In this document: piece by piece, positions 28,057 through 36,450 of the stretch
Position numbering within the stretch: the first letter of the stretch is position 1
How the letters are laid out: each line of letters starts with the position of its first letter
DNA from: Nocardioides soli
GTDB lineage: Bacteria > Actinomycetota > Actinomycetes > Propionibacteriales > Nocardioidaceae
Assembly (NCBI RefSeq): GCF_014191495.1
Contig: NZ_JACHWR010000003.1
Span: 1-60,000, forward strand
Length of the DNA stretch: 60,000 nt
Direction: 5' to 3'
The notes under the pieces: generated by a model
What the model was told of the DNA's origin: nothing
Seen by the model: the letters and a program-made list of their open reading frames with translations, nothing else
The model's database searches: none
Made by a program: the position numbers and the translations under genes

Positions 28057-29039
28057 ACCAAGCTCCCCGTGGCACAGCAGCCATCGTCGGCTCAGGAAAC
28101 ATCGGTAGCGATCTGATGTTCAAGTTGATGCGCCGAAGTCGGCACATTGAGCCACGCTTCATGGTCGGCGTGGATCCGGCCAGTGACGGCCTAGCGCGCG
28201 CAGCCCGGATGGGCTTAGAAGCCTCAGCTGAAGGTGTCGACTGGTTGTTGGCGCGCCCAGAACTGCCTGACATCGTGTTTGAGGCGACCTCAGCACGAGC
28301 ACACGCCACCAACGCGCCGCGCTACGCGGAGGCCGGCATCGTAGCGGTCGACCTGACGCCAGCTGCAGTCGGTCCGTTTGTGTGTCCACCCGTGAACCTT
28401 GATTTCAATGTACACGCCATGAACGTGAACATGATTACGTGCGGTGGTCAGGCCACGACCCCGATCGTGACTGCGGTCTCGCGTGTCGTCCCCGTGGTGT
28501 ATGCGGAAATCGTTGCATCGATCTCATCACGATCAGCCGGCCCAGGGACCCGAGCAAACATCGATGAATTCACGGAGACAACCGCTGCCGCGCTGGAGGT
28601 GGTTGGTGGCGCAGAGCGCGGAAAGGCGATCATTATCCTCAATCCGGTCGAGCCTCCGCTAATGATGCGCAACACCGTCTTCTGCGCGATCCCCGCTGAG
28701 GCCGCTGAGGCCGGCATCGTGCGGGACCGACTTGACGAATCCATCCACAGAATGGTCGATGCAGTCCAAGAGTATGTACCTGGATATGCCCTGCGCGCGG
28801 ATCCACAGTACGATCCGCCGCGCGCGACATGGCGCGGGATGGCGCGAGTAACAGTGCCACTGGAAGTCCGCGGACGCGGGGACTATCTGCCCGACTACGC
28901 CGGCAACTTGGACATCATCACCGCCGCGGCCGCGCGTGTAGGCGACATCTTGGTCGCGCACAAGCTTGGCCTGCCTCCCGACGGGGCCGCAGGCCCATCC
29001 CTTGATGTCCGTGAGCAGCCGGTAGGAGCACGCGCATGA
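28053..29039 (+). CDS. Acetaldehyde dehydrogenase (acylating)
   Basis: 328 residues. Rossmann nucleotide site AAIVGSGNIGSDLMFKL at the N-terminus, catalytic C130 in NMITCGGQATTP, then IDEFTETTAAALEVVGGAER and PLEVRGRGDYLPDYAGNLDI. Converts acetaldehyde, NAD+ and CoA into acetyl-CoA. In BphI/BphJ or DmpG/DmpF complexes the aldehyde is channelled from the aldolase; the aldolase gene follows with a 4-base overlap. About 15-20 residues longer than many homologues at the C-terminus (DGAAGPSLDVREQPVGARA). Confidence 0.95.
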   Translation: MNQAPRGTAAIVGSGNIGSDLMFKLMRRSRHIEPRFMVGVDPASDGLARAARMGLEASAEGVDWLLARPELPDIVFEATSARAHATNAPRYAEAGIVAVDLTPAAVGPFVCPPVNLDFNVHAMNVNMITCGGQATTPIVTAVSRVVPVVYAEIVASISSRSAGPGTRANIDEFTETTAAALEVVGGAERGKAIIILNPVEPPLMMRNTVFCAIPAEAAEAGIVRDRLDESIHRMVDAVQEYVPGYALRADPQYDPPRATWRGMARVTVPLEVRGRGDYLPDYAGNLDIITAAAARVGDILVAHKLGLPPDGAAGPSLDVREQPVGARA

Positions 29040-30133
29040 AGCACCAGTTCACCGACGCCGGGCCCGGGGAATCCAGCTTAACTGGCCGAGATCTCAGGAT
29101 TACCGACTCAACGCTGCGAGACGGCTCTCACGCGATGAGCCACCAGTTCACTGAAGAGCAGGTGCGTGGCGTCGTGCACGCACTGGATGCTGCAGGCGTC
29201 GAGGTCATCGAAGTTGCCCACGGAGACGGCCTAGGCGGGTCGTCATTCAACTATGGCTTCTCCCAGGTCGACGAGTTCGACCTGATCAAGGCGGCAGCAG
29301 AGGAGGCACAGCAGGCGAAGATTGCCGTGCTGGTTCTGCCTGGGTTGGGCACGGTTGAGAACCTCAAGAGGGCGCACGCCATGGGTGCTTCGGTCGCTCG
29401 AATCGCAACCCACTGCACCGAAGCTGACGTGTCCATCCAACACTTCGCCGCTGCGCGCGACCTGGGAATGGAAACCGTCGGGTTTCTCATGCTCTCCCAT
29501 CGAGCAAAACCAGCCGAGCTCGCACGCCAGGGCCGGGTCATGGTCGACGCAGGTGCTGATTGTGTGTACGTCGTCGACAGCGCTGGCGCGCTGGTACTCA
29601 GCGACGCACAGGAACGTGTACAGGCTCTGATCGACGAGTTTGCCGGCAGCGCCGAGGTCGGGTTCCATGGGCACCAGAACCTCTCGCTGGGCGTCGCGAA
29701 CTCCGTCCTCGCCTACCAAGCGGGGGCTCGCCAGATCGACGGTGCCCTATGCGCGCTCGGCGCAGGCGCCGGCAATAGCCCCACCGAGGTTCTCGCTGCG
29801 ACCTTCGACCGACTCGGCATCCGAACTGGCGTCGACGTTGACAGTGTCTTGGCTGCCGCTGAGGACGTAGTTCAGCCGATTATCCCGCGGCTTCCCTGGA
29901 TGGATCGATCCTCCATCACGCAAGGCTACGCCGGGGTCTACTCCAGCTTCTTGCTCCATGCCGGACGCGCCGCCGAACGCTACGGTGTTCCGGCCCATGC
30001 CATTCTGCAGCGCGTCGGTGAGCACGGCTACGTTGGCGGGCAAGAGGACATGATCATCGATATCGCGCTAGCGCTGCAGGAGGAGCACGCGGCCAGTGCC
30101 GCGCTCTATGAAGGCGCCGGTGTCGGCGCGTGA
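29036..30133 (+). CDS. 4-hydroxy-2-oxovalerate aldolase
   Basis: 365 residues, ATG overlapping the dehydrogenase stop. DRE-TIM metallolyase: ITDSTLRDGSHAMSHQFTEE (catalytic Arg-Asp, here residues 28-29), VEVIEVAHGDGLGGSSFNYG, metal-binding HxH in VGFHGHQNLSLGVANS, and DMIIDIALAL in the C-terminal communication domain that contacts the dehydrogenase. Splits 4-hydroxy-2-oxovalerate into pyruvate and acetaldehyde. Confidence 0.95.
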   Translation: MKHQFTDAGPGESSLTGRDLRITDSTLRDGSHAMSHQFTEEQVRGVVHALDAAGVEVIEVAHGDGLGGSSFNYGFSQVDEFDLIKAAAEEAQQAKIAVLVLPGLGTVENLKRAHAMGASVARIATHCTEADVSIQHFAAARDLGMETVGFLMLSHRAKPAELARQGRVMVDAGADCVYVVDSAGALVLSDAQERVQALIDEFAGSAEVGFHGHQNLSLGVANSVLAYQAGARQIDGALCALGAGAGNSPTEVLAATFDRLGIRTGVDVDSVLAAAEDVVQPIIPRLPWMDRSSITQGYAGVYSSFLLHAGRAAERYGVPAHAILQRVGEHGYVGGQEDMIIDIALALQEEHAASAALYEGAGVGA

Positions 30134-30948
30134 GGACGCCCTGGGATATTCAGTCGGTGGCGGCCGAACTCATGGCCTGTGAAGCCGAACGGCGAGATCG
30201 CGAACCATTCACCGATGAGTGGCTCGACCTCGATCTCGCTACCGGATACGCAATCCAGGATCACAATTTGCGCCGACGACTCGACCGAGGAGAACGACTC
30301 GTCGGAGTCAAACTCGGGCTGACCAGCAGAGCCAAACAGCAGCGCATGGGCGTTTACACGCCATTCGTCGCATGGCTCACCGACGCCATGGCGTTGCCTG
30401 CGGGAGACCCGATCCCGCAACACAAGCTCATCCACCCGCGAGTCGAACCGGAGATTGTGTTCGTGATGGGCGAACGACTTGCAGGCCCCGGCGTTACCGC
30501 CGCGCGAGCGATGGCTGCCGTTGAAACCGTACGGGCCGGCGTGGAAATCATCGACAGTCGCTACCGCAACTTCCGGTTCGCCGCGCCTGACGTTGTCGCT
30601 GACAACGCCTCATCCGCCGCGTTTGTCACGGGACCGATCGGTCTACCACCGAGCGAACTCGACCTTTCCCTAGAGGCGACTGTCATCGAAGTCAATGGCG
30701 AAGTCGTTGACACGGCCACGGGCGCTGCTGTTCAAGGCCACCCGGGAGAGGCCCTCGCCTTGGCAGCCAACGACCTCGCTACCCGGGGCCACGCCATTGA
30801 GGCCGGCCAGATCGTGCTCACTGGCGGTATGACAGACGCGGTCTCCGCGCTGCCGGAAGCGTCCATCGCCTGCCACTTCACGAATCTGGGCTCGGTGTTC
30901 CTGAACGGAGGCAAGCGAGATTCCGATCGTCGAGATAACCCTAGCTGA
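30130..30948 (+). CDS. 4-oxalocrotonate decarboxylase
   Basis: 272 residues, GTG start overlapping the aldolase stop. Same fold as the hydratase at 27262 but with decarboxylase-type features: GVKLGLTSRAKQQRMGVYTP, FVAWLTDAMALPAGDPIPQH, RVEPEIVFVMGERL, DNASSAAFVTGP. Converts 2-oxo-3-hexenedioate to 2-hydroxypenta-2,4-dienoate and would act in complex with the hydratase. The tautomerase gene starts inside its last codons. The presence of a decarboxylase plus tautomerase defines the oxalocrotonate branch of meta cleavage. Confidence 0.9.
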   Translation: MRTPWDIQSVAAELMACEAERRDREPFTDEWLDLDLATGYAIQDHNLRRRLDRGERLVGVKLGLTSRAKQQRMGVYTPFVAWLTDAMALPAGDPIPQHKLIHPRVEPEIVFVMGERLAGPGVTAARAMAAVETVRAGVEIIDSRYRNFRFAAPDVVADNASSAAFVTGPIGLPPSELDLSLEATVIEVNGEVVDTATGAAVQGHPGEALALAANDLATRGHAIEAGQIVLTGGMTDAVSALPEASIACHFTNLGSVFLNGGKRDSDRRDNPS

Positions 30949-31108
30949 GGGTCGCACCCCAGAACAGCTCCGCAACTTGATCAGCGCCATCACGGTTGCG
31001 ACCTGCGACTCGATCAGTGCACCGAGTGACAGCGTGCGCGTGATCATCCGGGAAGTTCCCCTTACCCATTTTGCGGCCGGTGACGTCACCCTAGCCGAAC
31101 GGGCTTGA
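30920..31108 (+). CDS. 4-oxalocrotonate tautomerase with an apparent ATT start
   Basis: 62 codons including the ATT. The frame reads (I)PIVEITLAEGRTPEQLRN, later SAPSDSVRVIIREVPLTHF, and stops at 31106-31108. This is a textbook 4-OT: Pro directly after the initiator (the catalytic N-terminal base), Arg11 in EGRTPEQ, Arg39 in SVRVII, Phe50 in HF, and 61 residues after the initiator against the usual 62. Upstream in this frame there is a TGA at 30902-30904 and then only acg gag gca agc gag att, so no ATG, GTG or TTG exists. GGAGG lies eight bases before ATT. The gene overlaps the 3' end of the decarboxylase. It isomerises 2-hydroxymuconate to 2-oxo-3-hexenedioate. A sequencing error turning ATG into ATT is the alternative. 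Confidence 0.85.
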   Translation: MPIVEITLAEGRTPEQLRNLISAITVATCDSISAPSDSVRVIIREVPLTHFAAGDVTLAERA

Positions 31109-31242
31109 CCGAGACTTCCTATCTCCCAACGCCATGACCAAATATTCGACCCCGGGCCTTGAAGAGACATGTGTGGCTCTTCAAGGAATCCGGGGTCCGG
31201 CCCATCTTCGATGGACCGCAACTACCGAAGGGTTTCCGCTAC

Positions 31243-32685
31243 ATGAATGAAATCGCGTTCCTAGAAGCTCGGGACTTGGTATCGCTTGTTCACGCTAAGG
31301 AGCTCTCCCCGGTCGAAATCAGTGAATATTTCCTCGCTCGAATCGAAGAGCACGACAACTCAGTAAACGCGTTCAGCACCGTCGACCGTGACAGCGTGGT
31401 GGAGCAAGCAAAGGAATCTGAGCGGGCTCAGATGGCGGGGCAGATGGGTGACCTCCATGGCGTCCCGGTCGGCATCAAAGACCTCATCTTCACGAAGGGT
31501 CTCCGTACGACCGGTGGCTCCCGAATGTACGCAGACCTGGTGCCAACAGAAGACGACGTCGTGGTGGAACGATTGCGGGCAGCTGGTGCGATCATTCTGG
31601 GCAAGACGAATACGGCCGAATTCGGATTTTCCGCGAATCAGACCGAAAACGAATTGTTCGGCGCGACCAGAAACCCTTGGGACCTTGCCACCTCGCCGGG
31701 CGGCTCAAGTGGTGGCTCAGCGGCCGCGGTGGCTGCCGGTCTTTGTCCGATCGCGGTGGGTAGTGACGGTGGCGGCTCGGTGCGGGTTCCGAGCAGCTTC
31801 TGTGGGGTTTTCGGGCTGAAGCCGACTTTCGGTCGAATTCCACTCTTCCCTGGATGTCGCGATCCGAAGTTCCCCGGACTCAGCGCATGGGAGGCGTTCG
31901 AGCACATCGGACCTATTGCGCGCTCCGTCGCCGATGGCGCACTGCTAGTAGACGTGATGAGTGGCCCCGACCGGCGTGACCGTCACTCTGCCCAACACGG
32001 CATGCCGGCGCGTCTGTCTGGTTTGTCCAGACTGGACAACTTGAAGGGGCTCAGGATTGCTTGGTCGACAGACTGGGACGGTGCTGAACTAGTGGACCCA
32101 GAAGTCGCCGACGCCTTCAAGGCCGCGGTCGAGCGACTGTCCGAGCTTGGCGCGACAGTGGTGAACGCGTCTCCCCATCGGGCAGTGGCGCGAGAGCAGT
32201 TCGCAGCCCTTGTTGCGCTCGAAGCCGACCCGCCTGCCTTCAAGAAGGCAATGCAAGGGTACGAGGACAGCATCAATGACCGAGTGTTGCAGATGCTGAA
32301 CCGCGAGTGGACTCTTGGGGAACTCGCCGCGGCCGTGACGAGCAGGAAGGCGATGTACCTCGCGTTCACCGACTTTTTCGATCGCTACGACGCTTTTGTA
32401 ACGCCCACGGTGCCGTTCACCGCGATGCCGCTCGGACAGGAGGGCCCTGATCGGATCGCGGGACAGAAGTTGGAAGCCCCGGCGCGGGCAGTCATCGGCT
32501 TCTGCTACCCGTTCAACGTCACAGGCCACCCGGCCGCGAGCGTTCCGTGTGGTGTGTCTGCTGACAATCTTCCGATCGGAATGCAGATTGTCTCCAAGTC
32601 GCATGGCGACGACCTGGTCGTCCAGATCGCTGCGGCTTACGAGCAAGCATTCACCCATCCTCCACAGTTCATCCCGGCGGGATAG
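31243..32685 (+). CDS. Amidase-signature family hydrolase
   Basis: 480 residues from ATG 31243; the TTG at 31159 would add 28 residues without homology. Ser-cisSer-Lys site: K79 (GVPVGIKDLIF), Ser in SPGGSSGGSAAA (155/156), nucleophile S179 (GSDGGGSVRVPS). Complete length for the family, ending HPPQFIPAG. Hydrolyses an amide or, in some members, an ester. It sits directly after the tautomerase, which makes 2-hydroxymuconate from its substrate, so it may release 2-hydroxymuconate from an amide ring-cleavage product. Alternatively it acts first on an amide substrate of the pathway. The choice is inference. Confidence 0.93.
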   Translation: MNEIAFLEARDLVSLVHAKELSPVEISEYFLARIEEHDNSVNAFSTVDRDSVVEQAKESERAQMAGQMGDLHGVPVGIKDLIFTKGLRTTGGSRMYADLVPTEDDVVVERLRAAGAIILGKTNTAEFGFSANQTENELFGATRNPWDLATSPGGSSGGSAAAVAAGLCPIAVGSDGGGSVRVPSSFCGVFGLKPTFGRIPLFPGCRDPKFPGLSAWEAFEHIGPIARSVADGALLVDVMSGPDRRDRHSAQHGMPARLSGLSRLDNLKGLRIAWSTDWDGAELVDPEVADAFKAAVERLSELGATVVNASPHRAVAREQFAALVALEADPPAFKKAMQGYEDSINDRVLQMLNREWTLGELAAAVTSRKAMYLAFTDFFDRYDAFVTPTVPFTAMPLGQEGPDRIAGQKLEAPARAVIGFCYPFNVTGHPAASVPCGVSADNLPIGMQIVSKSHGDDLVVQIAAAYEQAFTHPPQFIPAG

Positions 32686-32772
32686 GTACGGTGTCCGACG
32701 CGCGAGTGGAACTGAGTGCGTTCGGTCGCCGCGCGCGTCCCTTGAATCCATTAGACAATAGGAGGGGTCAGC

Positions 32773-34014
32773 GTGGAAGGTCTGGACAGCGTCGCCATCG
32801 TGGGTGCGAATCTCGCGGGAGCGCGCGTTGCCGAGTCGCTTCGGCATCGCGGGTACGGTGGAGAGATAGTCCTAATAGGCGCCGAGCCACATCTGCCCTA
32901 CGAGCGTCCCCCCCTGTCAAAGCAGGCTCTGCTCGACGGTCTGACGACTCCGGACTCGCTACTCATCCGCTCACATGAGCAGTGGGCCGAGCTTGACGTT
33001 GAGATCAGAACGGGCGAAACAGTTGCTGACATCGACCCGTCCCTGTCGTCGCTTTGCGTTGAGTCGGGATACGAACGTCGAGGCTTTGATGTGGTCGTCC
33101 TCTGCACAGGGGCTAAGAATCGGGTCCTGAACGTGCCAGGTGGAAACCTCGGAGGTGTTCACTACCTGCGAGATATAGCGGAGGCGGCCGCTCTGTCTAA
33201 CTCTTTGAAACCAGGCGTGCAGATAGTGATTATAGGTGGAGGCTACATTGGATGCGAGGTCGCAGCCAGCGCGGTAACCCTCGGCTGCGACGTAACTATC
33301 CTGGAGGCAATGCCACACGTCCTTTCCCGCGCACTACCGCCCCGTTGGAGCGACATAATTGCGCAGGAGCATCGGCAGAAGGGCGTGGAAGTTCGTACCG
33401 GTACGATGGTTCGGAGGCTGGTGGGCGAAGACCGAGTGCGAGCGGTTGAGCTCGACGAAGGAGAGTTGCTGGAGGCTGACGTTGTCGTGATCGGCATCGG
33501 TACGGAGCCATCGGTTGGACTGGGACGTTCGCTGCGGTTGAACGTCCAGGGCGGCATCGTGGTCGATGAGTTCGGCCGGACGAGCCACCCGCGTGTTTTC
33601 GCTTCGGGTGATGTGACGAGTCAGCCGGACGTCTGGGCGGGGTCGGGGCTGCGTCGTCTGGAATCATTCCAGAATGCCCAAGAACAGTCGGACAGCGTGG
33701 CCGCGGCCATTCTTGGCCAAGAAGCGTCCCGACGGCCTGTGCCTTGGTTCTGGTCTGACCAGTATGACCTCAACATTCAGACCGCAGGCGTTGTCGATGA
33801 CGGGGACGAGGTCGTGGTTCGTGGCAGTGTCGAAGACGATGGCTTCTGCGCGTTCCATCTCCGCAACGAACAACTTGTCGGTGCATTCGCGATAAATCGC
33901 GGACGCGAGGTGCGGGCCGCTATGCGTCTGATGGAGTCGGGAGGGCGCATTGAGCCAACTGAGTTGGCGGATACCTCCAATGATCTCCGCAGAATTCGGG
34001 TACGGCAACCATAG
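32773..34014 (+). CDS. Ferredoxin reductase of the dioxygenase system
   Basis: 413 residues, GTG start after GGAGG. FAD/NAD(H)-dependent BphG/TodA-type reductase: FAD site VAIVGANLAGARVAESLRHR, YERPPLSK, NAD site VIIGGGYIGCEVAASA, second FAD motif VFASGDVTSQ, and the C-terminal reductase domain with PWFWSDQYDLNIQTAG. Reduces the Rieske ferredoxin (18288) using NADH. It is on the same strand as the amidase, 87 bp downstream. No gene is seen between its end and the IS3 element (34015-34295). Confidence 0.95.
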   Translation: MEGLDSVAIVGANLAGARVAESLRHRGYGGEIVLIGAEPHLPYERPPLSKQALLDGLTTPDSLLIRSHEQWAELDVEIRTGETVADIDPSLSSLCVESGYERRGFDVVVLCTGAKNRVLNVPGGNLGGVHYLRDIAEAAALSNSLKPGVQIVIIGGGYIGCEVAASAVTLGCDVTILEAMPHVLSRALPPRWSDIIAQEHRQKGVEVRTGTMVRRLVGEDRVRAVELDEGELLEADVVVIGIGTEPSVGLGRSLRLNVQGGIVVDEFGRTSHPRVFASGDVTSQPDVWAGSGLRRLESFQNAQEQSDSVAAAILGQEASRRPVPWFWSDQYDLNIQTAGVVDDGDEVVVRGSVEDDGFCAFHLRNEQLVGAFAINRGREVRAAMRLMESGGRIEPTELADTSNDLRRIRVRQP

Positions 34015-34351
34015 TGAGCCAACTTTTCCGGCTGGCGAGTCGATGCCCAGGGTCTACAATAGATCGTCATTCCTACGGATGACCGTCATCTGCAGGAGGC
34101 CTCGCATCAGATCGGGGCTCGGCCGCGGCGAGGGCTTCCCCGAGCGGGGTCGACGTGGGAGCGCTCATCGTGATGACTCCATTCGAGTGCTCTGGGGATC
34201 ACGCGGTGGCCGCGGCTTGTCCGGCGTACCCGTCGCCGACGATTTCGGCGACCGCGCACACCTCTTAACGGGAATTCGAGCGGAGAAAAAGGGACTGCTG
34301 AAGAGATAGGGGACTTCCAGAACGGCTAGGACGAGAGTCCTGGCTGGAAGG

Positions 34352-34669
34352 ATGGTCCTCGTGGCTGGCAGGTATCCCAAGGAGTTCAAGGAAGACGTGA
34401 TCCGGGTGGCCCGTGATCGTGGTCCGGGCGAGACTCTCGAGCAGATCGCGCACGACTTCGGTGTGCACCCGGTGACGTTGTCGAAGTGGCTCAAGCAGGC
34501 CGACATCGAGGACGGGATCAAGCCCGGCGTCACCAAGGAGCAGGCGAACGAGCTGCGCGAGGCACGGCGCCGGATCCGGCGGCTGGAGCAGGAGAACGAG
34601 GTCTTGCGCCGTGCGGCCGCCTATCTGTCCCAGGCGAACCTCCCGGGAAAAGGCTCTACCCGCTCGTGA
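34352..34669 (+). CDS. IS3 OrfA
   Basis: 105 residues. Helix-turn-helix (YPKEFKEDVIRVARD, HDFGVHPVTLSKWLKQADIE) followed by a leucine-zipper-like helix (LREARRRIRRLEQENEVLRR). It ends soon after the slippery AAAAG at 34648-34652, where a -1 shift would fuse it to OrfB and give the transposase OrfAB. Confidence 0.92.
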   Translation: MVLVAGRYPKEFKEDVIRVARDRGPGETLEQIAHDFGVHPVTLSKWLKQADIEDGIKPGVTKEQANELREARRRIRRLEQENEVLRRAAAYLSQANLPGKGSTRS

Positions 34670-35538
34670 GAGACCTCGCGGCGAGCGGGATCCCGGCCGA
34701 GGTCTCCTTGCAGGTGCTCGGCGTGGCGCGTTCGCCCTACTACCGGTGGCTGGCTGCGCCGGTCACCGACTCGGAGCTGCGAGAGGCCTACCTGGCCAAC
34801 GCGATCTTCGACGCCCACCGCGACGACCCCGAGTTCGGGTACCGGTTCCTCTTCGACGAGGTCACTGACGCCGGACACACCGTGTCGGAGCGGACTGTGT
34901 GGCGGATCTGCTCCGACAACGGCTGGTGGAGCGTCTTCGGCAAGAAGAAGCGCCGCGGCAAGGGCAAGCCCGGGGTGCCGGCGCACGACGACCTCGTGCG
35001 CCGTGACTTCACCGCTGCCGGGCCCAATCAGCTGTGGCTCACGGACTTGACCGAGCACCGCACGAGCGAGGGGAAGCTCTACGTGTGTGCGATCAAGGAC
35101 ATGTGGTCCAACCGGATCGTCGGCTACCCCATCAGTGACCGGATGGAGTCCAAGATCGCAGTCGACGCCCTCAACAACGCCGTCGCCAGACGCGGCGTCG
35201 AGGGCCTGTCGGTGGCAGGATGCCGGCTGCACTCAGACAGAGGCTCGCAATTTCGAAGCCGGAAGCTGCAGCAGGCGCTGTGGCGTCACCACCTGGTCGG
35301 ATCGATGGGCCAAGTCGGCTCAGCAGGCGACAACGCCGCGATGGAATCGTTCTTCGCGCTACTGCAGAAGAACGTCTTGAACCGGCGTCGCTGGGAGACC
35401 CGCGACGAGCTCCGGATCGCCATCGTGACCTGGATCGAGCGGACCTACCACCGCCGCCGACGCCAAGAACGCCTCGGCCGGTTGACCCCGGTCGAGTTCG
35501 AACTCATCATGACCAAGGCCGCCGATCAGGCAGCGTAA
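34666..35538 (+). CDS. IS3 OrfB (integrase-core DDE domain)
   Basis: 290 residues from GTG 34666; it is normally made as OrfAB by -1 frameshifting at 34648-34652. HTH_21 region YLANAIFDAHRDDPEFGYRF. DDE residues in NQLWLTDLTEHRT (D), LHSDRGSQFRS (D) and GDNAAMESFFALLQKN (E). The C-terminus IERTYHRRRRQERLGRLTPV is typical. No internal defect. Confidence 0.93.
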   Translation: MRDLAASGIPAEVSLQVLGVARSPYYRWLAAPVTDSELREAYLANAIFDAHRDDPEFGYRFLFDEVTDAGHTVSERTVWRICSDNGWWSVFGKKKRRGKGKPGVPAHDDLVRRDFTAAGPNQLWLTDLTEHRTSEGKLYVCAIKDMWSNRIVGYPISDRMESKIAVDALNNAVARRGVEGLSVAGCRLHSDRGSQFRSRKLQQALWRHHLVGSMGQVGSAGDNAAMESFFALLQKNVLNRRRWETRDELRIAIVTWIERTYHRRRRQERLGRLTPVEFELIMTKAADQAA

Positions 35539-35643
35539 TCAGAAGTCCCCTGATCCTTCAGCAGACCCAAACCATGCCCGAATGTTCCGAAGCATGAAAC
35601 AGCTTGGATGGCGTTCAACGCTTGCCGGTCTTACCGTCGGGTC

Positions 35644-36066
35644 ATGAGAACCTTGGAAAACCAGCCGGAGGCCCTAATGAGCTCGGTGCCTTGCAATGAG
35701 AGGTTGGTGTCAGCGGAATCGCCGGAGGGGTATCCCGCCATCGCCGGCCGAATCGTACGCTACGGAGTGGTTCGCCAATGCAGGGTTGGAGGGGACAGGA
35801 CATCGCTCGAGGTGGAGAACGCCGTCGGTGAGCGCGCTTGGCTGACTCTTGAGGGCCATCCCGAGAGAGCTGCCGTCGACGTGATGCTCAGTTCTGGGCT
35901 CAAGCCTCTGTCGATCAAGCTCGTGATCGGCGACAGAGGGGAGGTCTATTGCAGTGTCATATGCACATCGTCCTCCGGGCCTTCGCGCCATGAAGTTCCG
36001 CTGGCGCTGGCGCTGGCGCTTTGCGTGGGTGGGCACCACACGATCGTCACTCGGCCGAATCTCTAG
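35644..36066 (+). CDS. Hypothetical protein downstream of the IS3 element
   Basis: 140 residues from ATG 35644 (ATG 35677 also possible). Reads YPAIAGRIVRYGVVRQCRVG, NAVGERAWLTLEGHPERAAV, then HEVPLALALALCVGGHHTIV near the C-terminus. No family recognised. Coding appearance is moderate. Strand and spacing suggest that it belonged to the reductase transcript before the IS3 insertion. Confidence 0.45.
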   Translation: MRTLENQPEALMSSVPCNERLVSAESPEGYPAIAGRIVRYGVVRQCRVGGDRTSLEVENAVGERAWLTLEGHPERAAVDVMLSSGLKPLSIKLVIGDRGEVYCSVICTSSSGPSRHEVPLALALALCVGGHHTIVTRPNL

Positions 36067-36450
36067 AAACACCCCCTACCAAGGGCCGGGATATGACTGG
36101 GCCGGCGCAGCGAGGAGATCCGCCGTCGCGGTTGCTAAACGATCAGGTGGAAGGTTGATACGATCAGTTCGTTGCGGCCGAGCCCGCTGCGTGTTTGTCG
36201 CGGGACTAGTAGCCGGGCCGCGTTGCACTCTCCCAGCAACCTTGCCGCCCGAAGCGGTGAGGAACTGGAACGAGGTCTCCTAGTGGGAGGCAGGATCGGG
36301 TCTGTGCGGTCGACCGGAGTCGAAAGTGGAGGACGGTGGCCGGGCGCGGCGAGAAGCTAACCGGCAAGGTGGCCATCGGACGCGCAGATGGTGGCCGTGC
36401 CTGCCGGGACAGGCCAAACATTCGCGTCACACGCCCGATCCAGGGTCCTG
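36067..36450. other. No gene recognised
   Basis: 384 bp between the hypothetical gene and the IS3 remnant. Short frames exist but have no start signal or recognisable motif. I see no tRNA or strong hairpin. Confidence 0.4.

Larger units (their letters stand above)
34296..35563 (+). mobile_element. Intact IS3-family element, 1268 bp
   Basis: Terminal inverted repeats TGCTGAAGAGATAGGGGACT (34296) and TGCTGAAGGATCAGGGGACT (minus strand, ending 35563), 22 bp with four mismatches, with three-base direct repeats gac at 34293-34295 and 35564-35566. It contains orfA and orfB in relative -1 frames. It looks complete and potentially active. Confidence 0.93.
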
